A stretch of 6,271 nt of DNA from Nocardioides sp. (GTDB taxonomy: Bacteria > Actinomycetota > Actinomycetes > Propionibacteriales > Nocardioidaceae), in assembly GCA_021166815.1 (NCBI GenBank), contig JAJPEO010000268.1:1-6271 (forward strand), in the 5' to 3' direction. This document shows positions 1-5,961 of this stretch, one piece after another. The position numbers were made by a program, and so were the translations under genes. Under the pieces are notes generated by a model. That model was not told the DNA's origin and made no database searches. It saw nothing but the letters and a program-made list of their open reading frames with translations. Within the stretch, counting starts at the first letter, position 1, and every line of letters begins with the position of its first letter.

Positions 1-3000
1 GGCGTCGCGGTCGGACATCCACACCGACTGACCGCCGCGCGAGAGCGAGAGCATGAACAGGTTGTCCTGGTACTCGGAGTGGATCGACCACTTGTTGTGC
101 GGGGTGAGGTAGCGCACGGACACGCCCAGCTCGGACTGCTCGCCGATCGGACGCTCACCGAAGAGCCGTGTCATGTCGAGCGGCGGCCGGTAGACCGGCA
201 GCGCCTCGCCCATCCCCAGGAACCAGTCGTGGTCGACGTAGAACTGCTGGCGCCCCGTCAGGGTGTGGAAGGGCTTCTTGCGCTCGATGTTGATCGTGAA
301 CGGGCTGTAGCGACGCCCGCCCGACTCCGAGCCGGACCACTCCGGCGACGTGATCACCGGCACCGGCTGGATCTGGGTGTCGGCGAAGGTGATCTGCTTG
401 CCCTCGTGCTCGGCGGCCAGGTCGTGCAGCTGCTGGCCGGTGCGCTTCTCCAGGAACTTGAAGCCCTGGGTGGCGAGGTGGCCGTTGGAGACGCCCGCGA
501 GGTGCAGGATCGCGTCGGCCATCTGCACGTCGGTCTCGACCTTGGGCTGGCCGTCGCCGGCGCCACCGCGCGTGACCCCGTTGCGGTTGCGCAGGATGTC
601 CATCTCGCGCTTGACCTCGTAGGCGACGCCCTTGGTGAGCATGCCGACCTTCTCCATCAGCGGGCCGATGGAGGTGAACTTCTCGTAGGTCGCTGCGTAG
701 TCGCGCTCGGCGACCGCGATCACGGGCATGGTCTTGCCCGGCACCGGGTCGCACTCGCCCAGGCGCCAGTCCTTGACGACGCCGTGGGGCGTCGCCATGG
801 CCTCGGGGGTGTCGTGCCACAGCGGCTTGGCGACGACGTCCTTGCGGGTGCCGAGGTGGTCGGCGGCCAGCTCGGAGAACTTCTTGGCGATCACCTTCCA
901 CGTGTCCCAGTCGCTCTTGGTCTGCCACGGCGGGGCGATGGCGGGGTTGAACGAGTGGACGAACGGGTGCATGTCGGTGGTCGAGAGGTCGTGCTTCTCG
1001 TACCACGTCGCGGCCGGCAGGACGACGTCGCTGAGGATCGTCGAGCTGGTCATGCGGAAGTCGATCGTGGTGAGCAGGTCGAGCTTGCCCTCACGCGCCT
1101 CCTCGGCCCACTCGACCGTACGGGGCCGTTGCGCGGGCTCGGCCTCCACGGCCGTGGCCGAGGAGTCGGTGCCGAGCAGGTGGCGCAGGAAGTACTCGTT
1201 GCCCTTCGCCGAGCTGCCCAGCAGGTTGGAGCGCCACAGCGACAGCAGTCGCGGGAAGTTGTCCTCGTGCTCGGGGTCCTCGACGGCGAACTTGAGCCGG
1301 CCCTCCTTGAGCTCCTGGGCGACGAAGGCCGGCACTTCCATGCCGGCGGCCTCGGCGTCGTCCGCGAGGGTCAGGGAGCTGCGGTCGAACGTGGGGTACG
1401 ACGGCGCCCACCCCAGCCGCGCGGACTTGGCGAGCAGGTCCATCATCGACTGGTCCTTGAAGACCCCGGTGCCGTTGTCGAGGTCGTCGGCGGTGAAGTT
1501 GTCGTAGCGGTACTGCGACGTGTGGACGTACCAGTACGACGTCTGGTTCATGTGGCGCGGCGGGCGGTGCCAGTCGAGCGCGAAGGCCATGTGCTGGAAG
1601 CCCATGATCGGCCGGATCTTCTCCTGGCCGACGTAGTGGGCCCAGCCGCCACCGTTGCGGCCCTGGGTGCCCGTGATCGTCGTGAGCACCAGGATCGCGC
1701 GGTAGATCTGGTCGGAGTGGAACCAGTGGTTGACGCCGGCGCCGAGCAGGATCATCCCGCGGCCCTCGGTGTCGATGGCGTTCTGCGCCCACTCGCGCGC
1801 CAGGCGCGTGACCTGGGCGGCGGGGACGCCGGTGTGCTGCTCCTGCCACGCCGGGGTCGCCGGGGTGCGCGGGTCGTCGTAGTCCTCGGGCCACTCACCG
1901 GGAAGGCCCGGGCGGGCCACGCCGTACTGGGCGAGCATCAGGTCGAGCACGGTGGTGACCAGGCGGTCGCCCACGCGGGCGACGGGCACGCCGCGGCGCA
2001 CGTGCGAGACGTTGCCGTCCTGGGTGTCGAAGCGCGGCAGGTCGACCTCGACCGACTCGTACGCCCCGCCCTCTGCGTCGGGGTAGACCGACAGCGCGGG
2101 GTCGATGTCACCGAGGTCGAGGTTCCACTTGCCCATGCCCTCGTCGCCGAAGCGGTCGCCGATGGACCCGTTGGGGATGCGGACCTCGCCGGTCGTGGCG
2201 TCGATGACCGCGGGCTTCCACATCGCGTTCTCCGACGTGCCGCCCAGGTCGCCCTCGACGAGGTACTTGCCGGGACGGTACGAGCCGTCCTCCTGCTGCT
2301 CCAGGGCGATGAGGTGGGGCAGGTCGGTGAACTGCTTGTTGTAGTCGGTGAAGAACGGCACGCGGGAGTCGACGAAGTACTCCTTGAGGATCACGTGGCC
2401 CATCGCCATCGCGAGCGCGCCGTCGGTGCCGGGAGCGGTCGTCACCCACTCGTCGGCGAACTTGACGTTCTCGGCGTAGTCCGGCGCCACGGCGACGACC
2501 TTCTGCCCGCGGTAGCGGGCCTCGGCCATCCAGTGGGCGTCGGGCGTGCGCGTGGTGGGCACGTTGGAGCCCCACATGAACAGGTAGCCCGCGTCCCACC
2601 AGTCCCCCGACTCGGGCACGTCGGTCTGGTCGCCGAACATCTGCGGCGAGGCGTTGGGCAGGTCGGCGTACCAGTCGTAGAACGACAGCATCGGCGCGCC
2701 GATGAGCTCGAGGAAGCGGGCGCCGGAGGTGTACGAGACCGGTGACATCGCGGGGATCGGGGAGAAGCCGGCGATGCGGTCGGGACCCCAGCGCTTCACG
2801 GTGTAGACGTGGGCGGCGGCGACGATCTCGGCGACCTCGTCCCAGGTGGCCCGGACCAGGCCGCCCATGCCGCGCGCCTTCTTGTAGATGCGGGACTGCT
2901 CCTCGTCCTGGACTATCGAGCCCCACGCGATGACCGGGTCGCCGCCGTACTTCTGCTTGGCGGCCCGGAACATGTCGAGCAGCACGCCGCGCACGTAGGG

Positions 3001-3354
3001 GTAGCGGATGCGGGTCGGGCTGTAGGTGTACCAGGAGAAGGCCGCGCCCCGCGGGCAACCGCGGGGCTCGTACTCGGGGCGGTCGGCGCCGGCCGACGGG
3101 TAGTCGGTCTGCTGGGCCTCCCAGGTGATGATGCCGTCCTTGACGTAGACCTTCCACGAGCACGAGCCCGTGCAGTTGACGCCGTGGGTGCTGCGCACCA
3201 CCTTGTCGTGGCTCCACCGGTCGCGGTAGAAGCTGTCGCCCTGACGACCACCCTGCTTGTGCAGGGTGCGCTTGTCGTCGGAGACCTGGGCCTTGGTGAA
3301 GAACTTCCGGCTGCCGATCAGGGCGCTGGACAGGGGACCTTCGAGGGTGGTCAT
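1..3354 (-). CDS. narG: Respiratory nitrate reductase alpha subunit NarG (C-terminus cut by window edge)
   Basis: Catalytic subunit of membrane-bound nitrate reductase; it reduces nitrate to nitrite at a Mo-bis-MGD centre on the cytoplasmic side, with electrons from NarH/NarI. The frame stays open from the ATG at 3354 to the left edge (1118 codons). Compared from memory with E. coli NarG (about 1247 aa), roughly 110-130 C-terminal residues are missing. The FS0 [4Fe-4S] ligands are present with exact family spacing: H57, C61, C65 and C100 (HGVNCTGSCSW, then PRGCPRG). The Mo-ligand aspartate is D231 in FYDWYADLP. Other family blocks are GFSPIPAMS, WGSNVPTTRTPDAHW, GGGWAHYVGQEK, RHMNQTSYWY and FTSIGPLMEKVG. 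The start is supported by a GGAG at 3363-3366 on the minus strand, inside narK, and by the 4-base overlap with the narK stop. S15-R-K-F-F-T-K21 resembles a relict twin-arginine leader without a hydrophobic core. narH, narJ and narI are expected past position 1 but cannot be seen. Confidence 0.98.
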   Translation of the reverse strand, partial: MTTLEGPLSSALIGSRKFFTKAQVSDDKRTLHKQGGRQGDSFYRDRWSHDKVVRSTHGVNCTGSCSWKVYVKDGIITWEAQQTDYPSAGADRPEYEPRGCPRGAAFSWYTYSPTRIRYPYVRGVLLDMFRAAKQKYGGDPVIAWGSIVQDEEQSRIYKKARGMGGLVRATWDEVAEIVAAAHVYTVKRWGPDRIAGFSPIPAMSPVSYTSGARFLELIGAPMLSFYDWYADLPNASPQMFGDQTDVPESGDWWDAGYLFMWGSNVPTTRTPDAHWMAEARYRGQKVVAVAPDYAENVKFADEWVTTAPGTDGALAMAMGHVILKEYFVDSRVPFFTDYNKQFTDLPHLIALEQQEDGSYRPGKYLVEGDLGGTSENAMWKPAVIDATTGEVRIPNGSIGDRFGDEGMGKWNLDLGDIDPALSVYPDAEGGAYESVEVDLPRFDTQDGNVSHVRRGVPVARVGDRLVTTVLDLMLAQYGVARPGLPGEWPEDYDDPRTPATPAWQEQHTGVPAAQVTRLAREWAQNAIDTEGRGMILLGAGVNHWFHSDQIYRAILVLTTITGTQGRNGGGWAHYVGQEKIRPIMGFQHMAFALDWHRPPRHMNQTSYWYVHTSQYRYDNFTADDLDNGTGVFKDQSMMDLLAKSARLGWAPSYPTFDRSSLTLADDAEAAGMEVPAFVAQELKEGRLKFAVEDPEHEDNFPRLLSLWRSNLLGSSAKGNEYFLRHLLGTDSSATAVEAEPAQRPRTVEWAEEAREGKLDLLTTIDFRMTSSTILSDVVLPAATWYEKHDLSTTDMHPFVHSFNPAIAPPWQTKSDWDTWKVIAKKFSELAADHLGTRKDVVAKPLWHDTPEAMATPHGVVKDWRLGECDPVPGKTMPVIAVAERDYAATYEKFTSIGPLMEKVGMLTKGVAYEVKREMDILRNRNGVTRGGAGDGQPKVETDVQMADAILHLAGVSNGHLATQGFKFLEKRTGQQLHDLAAEHEGKQITFADTQIQPVPVITSPEWSGSESGGRRYSPFTINIERKKPFHTLTGRQQFYVDHDWFLGMGEALPVYRPPLDMTRLFGERPIGEQSELGVSVRYLTPHNKWSIHSEYQDNLFMLSLSRGGQSVWMSDRDA

Positions 3355-4598
3355 GCGGGCTGCTCCGATCGCTGGTGGATGAGCTTGCGGACGCTGGTCA
3401 GGGTGAGCGCGAGGGTGAGCGCGGCGGTGATGGCCAGCAGCCACAGGCCGATCGCGTACGAGTCAGTACGACCATAGACGTATCCCATGATCAACGGGGG
3501 CACGAACCCGCCGAGACCACCGGCCGCACCGACCAGACCGGTGACACCGCCGACCTTGCTGGGCTCGGTGACCTGCGCGATGAGGGCGAAGACCGCACCG
3601 CTGCCGGCGCCCAGGGCCGCAGCCATGGTGAGGAAGGCGATGGTGCCTCCCGCGTGCAGCGGCGGGGTCTCGGCGGCGATCGCGGCGCACACGGCCACGT
3701 GGGAGTACACCATCACGAGCACCAGGACCGCCCCGAGCTTGTCGGCCAGCCAGCCGCCGATGGGGCGCATGATCACGGCGACCACCACGAAGCCGGCCAT
3801 CCGGTTGGCCGCGTCGGCCGGGGTCAGCCCGTGCGCGGTCTTGAGGTAGGCCGGCAGGTAGACCGAGAAGGCGACGTAGCCGCCGAAGGCGACGGCGTAG
3901 AGGATCGCGGCACGCCAGGCGATCGGCATCCGGGCGCTGTTGGCCACGCGCGTGGCCAGGCTGCCGGCGGGAATGGTACGACCGGGTGCGTCGCGCATGA
4001 CCACCCAGGCCAGCACCGCGTAGATCGCCAGCGCGGCGGCGGTGATGAGGAAGGGCAGGGAGTCGCCCTTCTCGAAGAGCTTGACGGTGGTGAGCGCGCT
4101 GATGGCGGTGCCGCCCATGCCCGCGCCGAAGACACCGGTGGCCAGACCGCGCTTCGCCGGTGGGAACCAGGCGTTGACGAACGGCACGCCCACCGCGAAC
4201 GAGGTGCCCGCGATGCCGAGGAAGAAGCCGCCCAGCAGGATCAGTGCGTAGGACTCGAGCGCGAAGAACGCCAGGAACAGCACCGGCACGATGGTGAAGC
4301 CGGCGACGACCGGGAACATCAGCCGTCCGCCGAACCGGTCGGTCAGCGCTCCGACGATGATTCGCCCCAACGAGCCGACGACGACGGGCACGGCCACCAT
4401 GAGCGAGACGTCGAACTCGTCCAGCTTCCCCAGCTGACCCGAGTCGCGGAACATCGGCCCGAGGGGGCTGATCAGCGCCCAGGCCCAGAAGGTGATGACG
4501 AAGCCCAGCGTGGCCATGGCCAGCTGGACCCAGGGGTTGCCTGTCTGTGGCTGCCCTGTCGCGGATTGCTGCTGGGCGGACGCGGTCTGTTGGCTCAT
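3351..4598 (-). CDS. narK: Nitrate/nitrite transporter NarK (MFS, NNP family)
   Basis: A 415-residue, roughly 12-helix transporter that moves nitrate in and/or nitrite out across the cytoplasmic membrane, feeding the cytoplasm-facing NarG site. MFS motif A is clear at 83-92 (GALTDRFGGR), with a second-half counterpart GGWLADKLG at 281-289. The glycine-rich nitrate signatures are GAGMGG (158-163) and GAAGGLGG (357-364). R79 (SLGRIIVG) and R278 (VIMRPIGGW) match the two substrate-binding arginines of E. coli NarK (R89 and R305), by alignment from memory. The N-terminal 20 residues are polar and rich in Q, S, T and A. I chose ATG 4598 because AGGAG lies 5 bases upstream (4604-4608, minus strand); an in-frame ATG at 4646 would add 16 residues lacking family character and overlap the divergent promoter. 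The TGA stop overlaps the narG ATG, so the two are one operon. Symporter versus nitrate/nitrite antiporter cannot be decided here. Confidence 0.96.
   Translation of the reverse strand: MSQQTASAQQQSATGQPQTGNPWVQLAMATLGFVITFWAWALISPLGPMFRDSGQLGKLDEFDVSLMVAVPVVVGSLGRIIVGALTDRFGGRLMFPVVAGFTIVPVLFLAFFALESYALILLGGFFLGIAGTSFAVGVPFVNAWFPPAKRGLATGVFGAGMGGTAISALTTVKLFEKGDSLPFLITAAALAIYAVLAWVVMRDAPGRTIPAGSLATRVANSARMPIAWRAAILYAVAFGGYVAFSVYLPAYLKTAHGLTPADAANRMAGFVVVAVIMRPIGGWLADKLGAVLVLVMVYSHVAVCAAIAAETPPLHAGGTIAFLTMAAALGAGSGAVFALIAQVTEPSKVGGVTGLVGAAGGLGGFVPPLIMGYVYGRTDSYAIGLWLLAITAALTLALTLTSVRKLIHQRSEQPA
3363..3366 (-). promoter_or_regulatory. narG ribosome binding site inside narK
   Basis: On the minus strand the sequence reads GGAG, 8 bases before the narG ATG at 3354, within the last codons of narK. 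It fixes the narG start and, with the ATGA stop/start overlap, suggests translational coupling of narG to narK. Confidence 0.7.
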
Positions 4599-4603
4599 GG
4601 CTG

Positions 4604-4608
4604 CTCCT
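4604..4608 (-). promoter_or_regulatory. narK ribosome binding site
   Basis: AGGAG on the minus strand, 5 bases before ATG 4598. It decides for the 415-residue product over the longer frame starting at 4646. Confidence 0.8.
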
Positions 4609-4640
4609 GGGAAACCGTCAGATGACACGGGTGCGCGCAG

Positions 4641-4646
4641 AGTCAA
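4641..4646 (-). promoter_or_regulatory. Possible -35 box for narK
   Basis: The minus strand reads TTGACT, 5 of 6 to the sigma-70/HrdB-type -35 consensus, 42 bases upstream of narK ATG 4598. No good -10 hexamer lies 16-19 bases downstream; the nearest is a poor TCATCT at 15 bases. If this is the narK promoter, it would need an activator or another sigma factor. Confidence 0.3.
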
Positions 4647-4656
4647 CTACGCTGAC
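4642..4656. promoter_or_regulatory. Candidate operator: GTCA-N7-TGAC dyad
   Basis: A short inverted repeat with 4-bp arms (4642-4645 and 4653-4656) around a 7-bp spacer. It covers the regulator's -10 box and overlaps the -35-like box facing narK. A protein bound here would cover both promoters. Short arms make chance occurrence plausible; assignment to the adjacent regulator is inference. Confidence 0.3.
4648..4653 (+). promoter_or_regulatory. Leaderless -10 box of the regulator gene
   Basis: TACGCT fits TANNNT and ends 6 bases before the GTG at 4660. This is the spacing expected if transcription begins at or next to the start codon, an arrangement common in actinobacteria. No Shine-Dalgarno is present upstream of 4660, which supports a leaderless mRNA. 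ATGACA at 4622-4627 could serve as a -35 but is 20 bases away, longer than usual. Confidence 0.5.
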
Positions 4657-4659
4657 ACC

Positions 4660-5331
4660 GTGAAAAATGTGCCGAGCGCCCCTGGCCTGACCCGGGGCAG
4701 GGTCGCAGTGCTGGAGGCACTGCGGGCACAACCCGACCCGGTCGGCATCGAGGCGTTGGCACACGCCACAGCCAAGCACACCAACACCGTGCGCGAACAG
4801 GTGACGTGGCTGGTCGAGCACGGTTACGTGGAGCGCATCCAGCAGCCCAGCGACACGCGCGGGCGCCCAGCCTGGCTCTACCAGGCGCGCGGCGCGCGGC
4901 CCGGCGAGGAGGAGTACGTCGAGCTGGCCGCGGCCCTGGCCTGGCGGCTTCAGGACGCCTCCCCCGAGGCCCTTGCGGAGGCCCGGCAGGCCGGTCGCGA
5001 GTGGGGTGCGGAGCTGGTCAAGGACCGCGAGCTTCCGGGTCCGCCCGGCCCCGACACGGGGCGTGAGTGGACCGTCGACCTCCTCGGCGAGCTCGGCTAC
5101 GAGCCGGAGAGCGACCCCGACCACACCGACGTGATCCTGCGCCGCTGCCCCCTACTGCAGGCCGCCCACCGTTTCGAGCACGTGGTCTGCTCGGCCCACA
5201 TGGGCGTCATCGAGGCCGCCCTCGAGCACGGCGGCGCCGACCCGGACAGCGCCGAGCTCGTCCCGTTCAGCGCCCCCGGGCAGTGCCACCTGCTGCTGCA
5301 CCCCGACGGAAGCTGGCGCTCGGAGGACTAG
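4660..5331 (+). CDS. Winged-helix transcriptional regulator, SufR-like / COG2345 type, with C-terminal Cys cluster
   Basis: A 223-residue predicted DNA-binding regulator. Residues 10-76 form an ArsR-like winged helix: the HTH spans about 28-59 (IEALAHATAKHTNTVREQV, ending EHGYVER) and the wing is DTRGRPAWLYQ (65-75). The C-terminal half carries C163, C177 and C209 in RRCPLLQAAHRFEHVVCSAHMG and PGQCHLLL, i.e. C-x13-C-x31-C. This resembles the cluster-binding segment of SufR-family proteins, which hold [4Fe-4S] or [2Fe-2S] clusters; a cysteine near residue 191, expected in the four-cysteine cyanobacterial form, is absent (EHGGAD there). I chose GTG 4660: longer in-frame starts run back into narK with implausible sequence, and a TANNNT box sits 6 bases upstream. 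GTG 4669 is an alternative. It is divergent from narK, so control of narK-narG is inferred. The effector (NO, oxygen, iron-sulfur status) is unknown, and a role unrelated to nitrate is possible. Confidence 0.85.
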   Translation: MKNVPSAPGLTRGRVAVLEALRAQPDPVGIEALAHATAKHTNTVREQVTWLVEHGYVERIQQPSDTRGRPAWLYQARGARPGEEEYVELAAALAWRLQDASPEALAEARQAGREWGAELVKDRELPGPPGPDTGREWTVDLLGELGYEPESDPDHTDVILRRCPLLQAAHRFEHVVCSAHMGVIEAALEHGGADPDSAELVPFSAPGQCHLLLHPDGSWRSED

Positions 5332-5345
5332 ACCACTCGACTAGA
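5326..5345. other. Convergent gene ends, 9-bp gap, both stops in CTAG
   Basis: The regulator ends with TAG at 5329-5331 and lemA, on the opposite strand, with TAG at 5341-5343. The heptamer GACTAGA occurs at 5326-5332 and again at 5339-5345, so both stops lie in CTAG tetramers. No room exists for a terminator hairpin between the genes, so each transcript probably runs into the other gene. Confidence 0.6.
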
Positions 5346-5916
5346 ACTGCACCTGCGGTGCGGCCTCCTGGCCGTCGGGGGCGTCGTAGAACTCCCGCTT
5401 CGACACCCCGGTGACCCCGGTGAACACCATCCACGGGATGGTTTCGGTGAGGTTGTTGAGCGTGCGGACCGCGTCGTTGTAGTACTGGCGGGCGAACGCG
5501 ATCTGGTTCTCGATGTCGGCCAGCTGGCGCTGCAGGTCGAGGAAGTTGGTGTTGGCCTTGAGGTCCGGGTAGGCCTCGGCGACGGCGTTGAGTCGGACAA
5601 GGGCCTGCTGCAGCGCGGCGTCGGCAGCGGCCTTGGCAGGGACGTCGTCACCACCGGCCGCGGCCTGGACCTGGCCCCTGGCCCGGGTGACCTCCTCGAG
5701 GACGCCCTTCTCGTGCGCGGCGTAGCCCTTCACGGTCTCCACCAGGTTGGGCACGAGGTCGGCGCGACGCGTCAGCTGGACGTCGATGCCGCCCAGTGCC
5801 TCCTGGGCCGCGATGTCGGCACGGCGGAGCTTGTTGAAGCCGACCACGAAGAACGTGCCGACCAGCACCAGCAGGACGAGCATCGCGAACATGGCGAAGG
5901 GAAAGCTGACGGCCAC
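5341..5916 (-). CDS. lemA: LemA family membrane protein
   Basis: A 191-residue protein of the LemA family, anchored by one N-terminal membrane helix (about residues 5-27, rich in F, V and L) followed by a long helical domain. Family marks are the block RRADLVPNLVETVKGY (50-65), an Ala/Gln-rich helix around 80-110, AYPDLKANTNFLDLQRQL, QIAFARQYYNDAVRTLNN, and the C-terminal SKREFYDAP. The length is typical (about 180-200). The start is GTG 5916; on the minus strand GAGG (5924-5927, within GAGAGGTGG) lies 7 bases upstream, and this start precedes the membrane helix. The molecular role of LemA is poorly defined; it is often encoded beside a DUF2207 membrane protein, as here, with 45 bp between them and the same direction, suggesting a shared transcript. 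It converges on the regulator gene and shows no obvious functional link to nitrate reduction. Confidence 0.95.
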   Translation of the reverse strand: MAVSFPFAMFAMLVLLVLVGTFFVVGFNKLRRADIAAQEALGGIDVQLTRRADLVPNLVETVKGYAAHEKGVLEEVTRARGQVQAAAGGDDVPAKAAADAALQQALVRLNAVAEAYPDLKANTNFLDLQRQLADIENQIAFARQYYNDAVRTLNNLTETIPWMVFTGVTGVSKREFYDAPDGQEAAPQVQF

Positions 5917-5923
5917 GGGACCA

Positions 5924-5927
5924 CCTC
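5924..5927 (-). promoter_or_regulatory. lemA ribosome binding site
   Basis: GAGG on the minus strand, 7 bases before GTG 5916, within a GAGAGGTGG context. It supports the GTG start over the internal ATG codons of the membrane helix. Confidence 0.6.
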
Positions 5928-5961
5928 TCGACAGGACTTGGGCTGATTGTTGCCTACGCGC

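Larger units (their letters stand above)
4599..4659. promoter_or_regulatory. Divergent narK / regulator intergenic control region
   Basis: This 61-bp gap must hold the narK promoter and the regulator promoter. Visible elements are the narK Shine-Dalgarno (4604-4608, minus), TGACAC copies at 4623-4628 and 4653-4658, a GTCA-N7-TGAC dyad at 4642-4656, a TANNNT hexamer at 4648-4653 (plus) and TTGACT on the minus strand at 4641-4646. The gap is too short for two independent full promoters without overlap, which favours joint control of both directions. I see no clear FNR palindrome (TTGAT-N4-ATCAA). Confidence 0.7.
4623..4660 (+). repeat. Direct repeat TGACAC(G/C)G, two copies 30 bp apart
   Basis: TGACACGG at 4623-4630 and TGACACCG at 4653-4660 match in 7 of 8 positions. 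Their 30-bp spacing is close to three helical turns, so both would face the same side of the DNA. The first copy also forms GTCA-GA-TGAC (4617-4626), so each TGAC is paired with an upstream GTCA. They may be half-sites for a regulator; no function is shown. Confidence 0.3.

Noticed and set aside
79..2745. An 888-codon open frame on the plus strand, opposite narG.
   Set aside because: The minus-strand frame is unmistakable NarG, and high GC at third positions removes stops from the opposite strand. The antisense product is a low-complexity mix of V, A, G, R, L and H with no family features and no ribosome binding site.
3375..4625. A 416-codon open frame on the plus strand, opposite narK.
   Set aside because: It mirrors the NarK codons. 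Its product is dominated by G, D, H, E, Q and R with no recognisable domain, and it is explained by codon bias.
4611..4626. GAAAC-N6-ATGAC, resembling part of an actinobacterial GlnR box.
   Set aside because: GlnR does control nitrate genes in some actinobacteria, but only two of the four expected half-sites fit and their flanks (4600-4604 and 4633-4637) do not. It is too weak to call without a genome-wide motif model.
4599..4646. N-terminal extension of NarK to ATG 4646.
   Set aside because: The extra 16 residues lack family character and would place the start in the divergent promoter region; the AGGAG 5 bases before ATG 4598 is decisive.
4492..4659. Longer start for the winged-helix regulator at ATG 4492.
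   Set aside because: It would translate the antisense of the narK 5' end and give an odd Cys/Trp-rich leader before the HTH domain; the promoter-like box at 4648-4653 points to GTG 4660.
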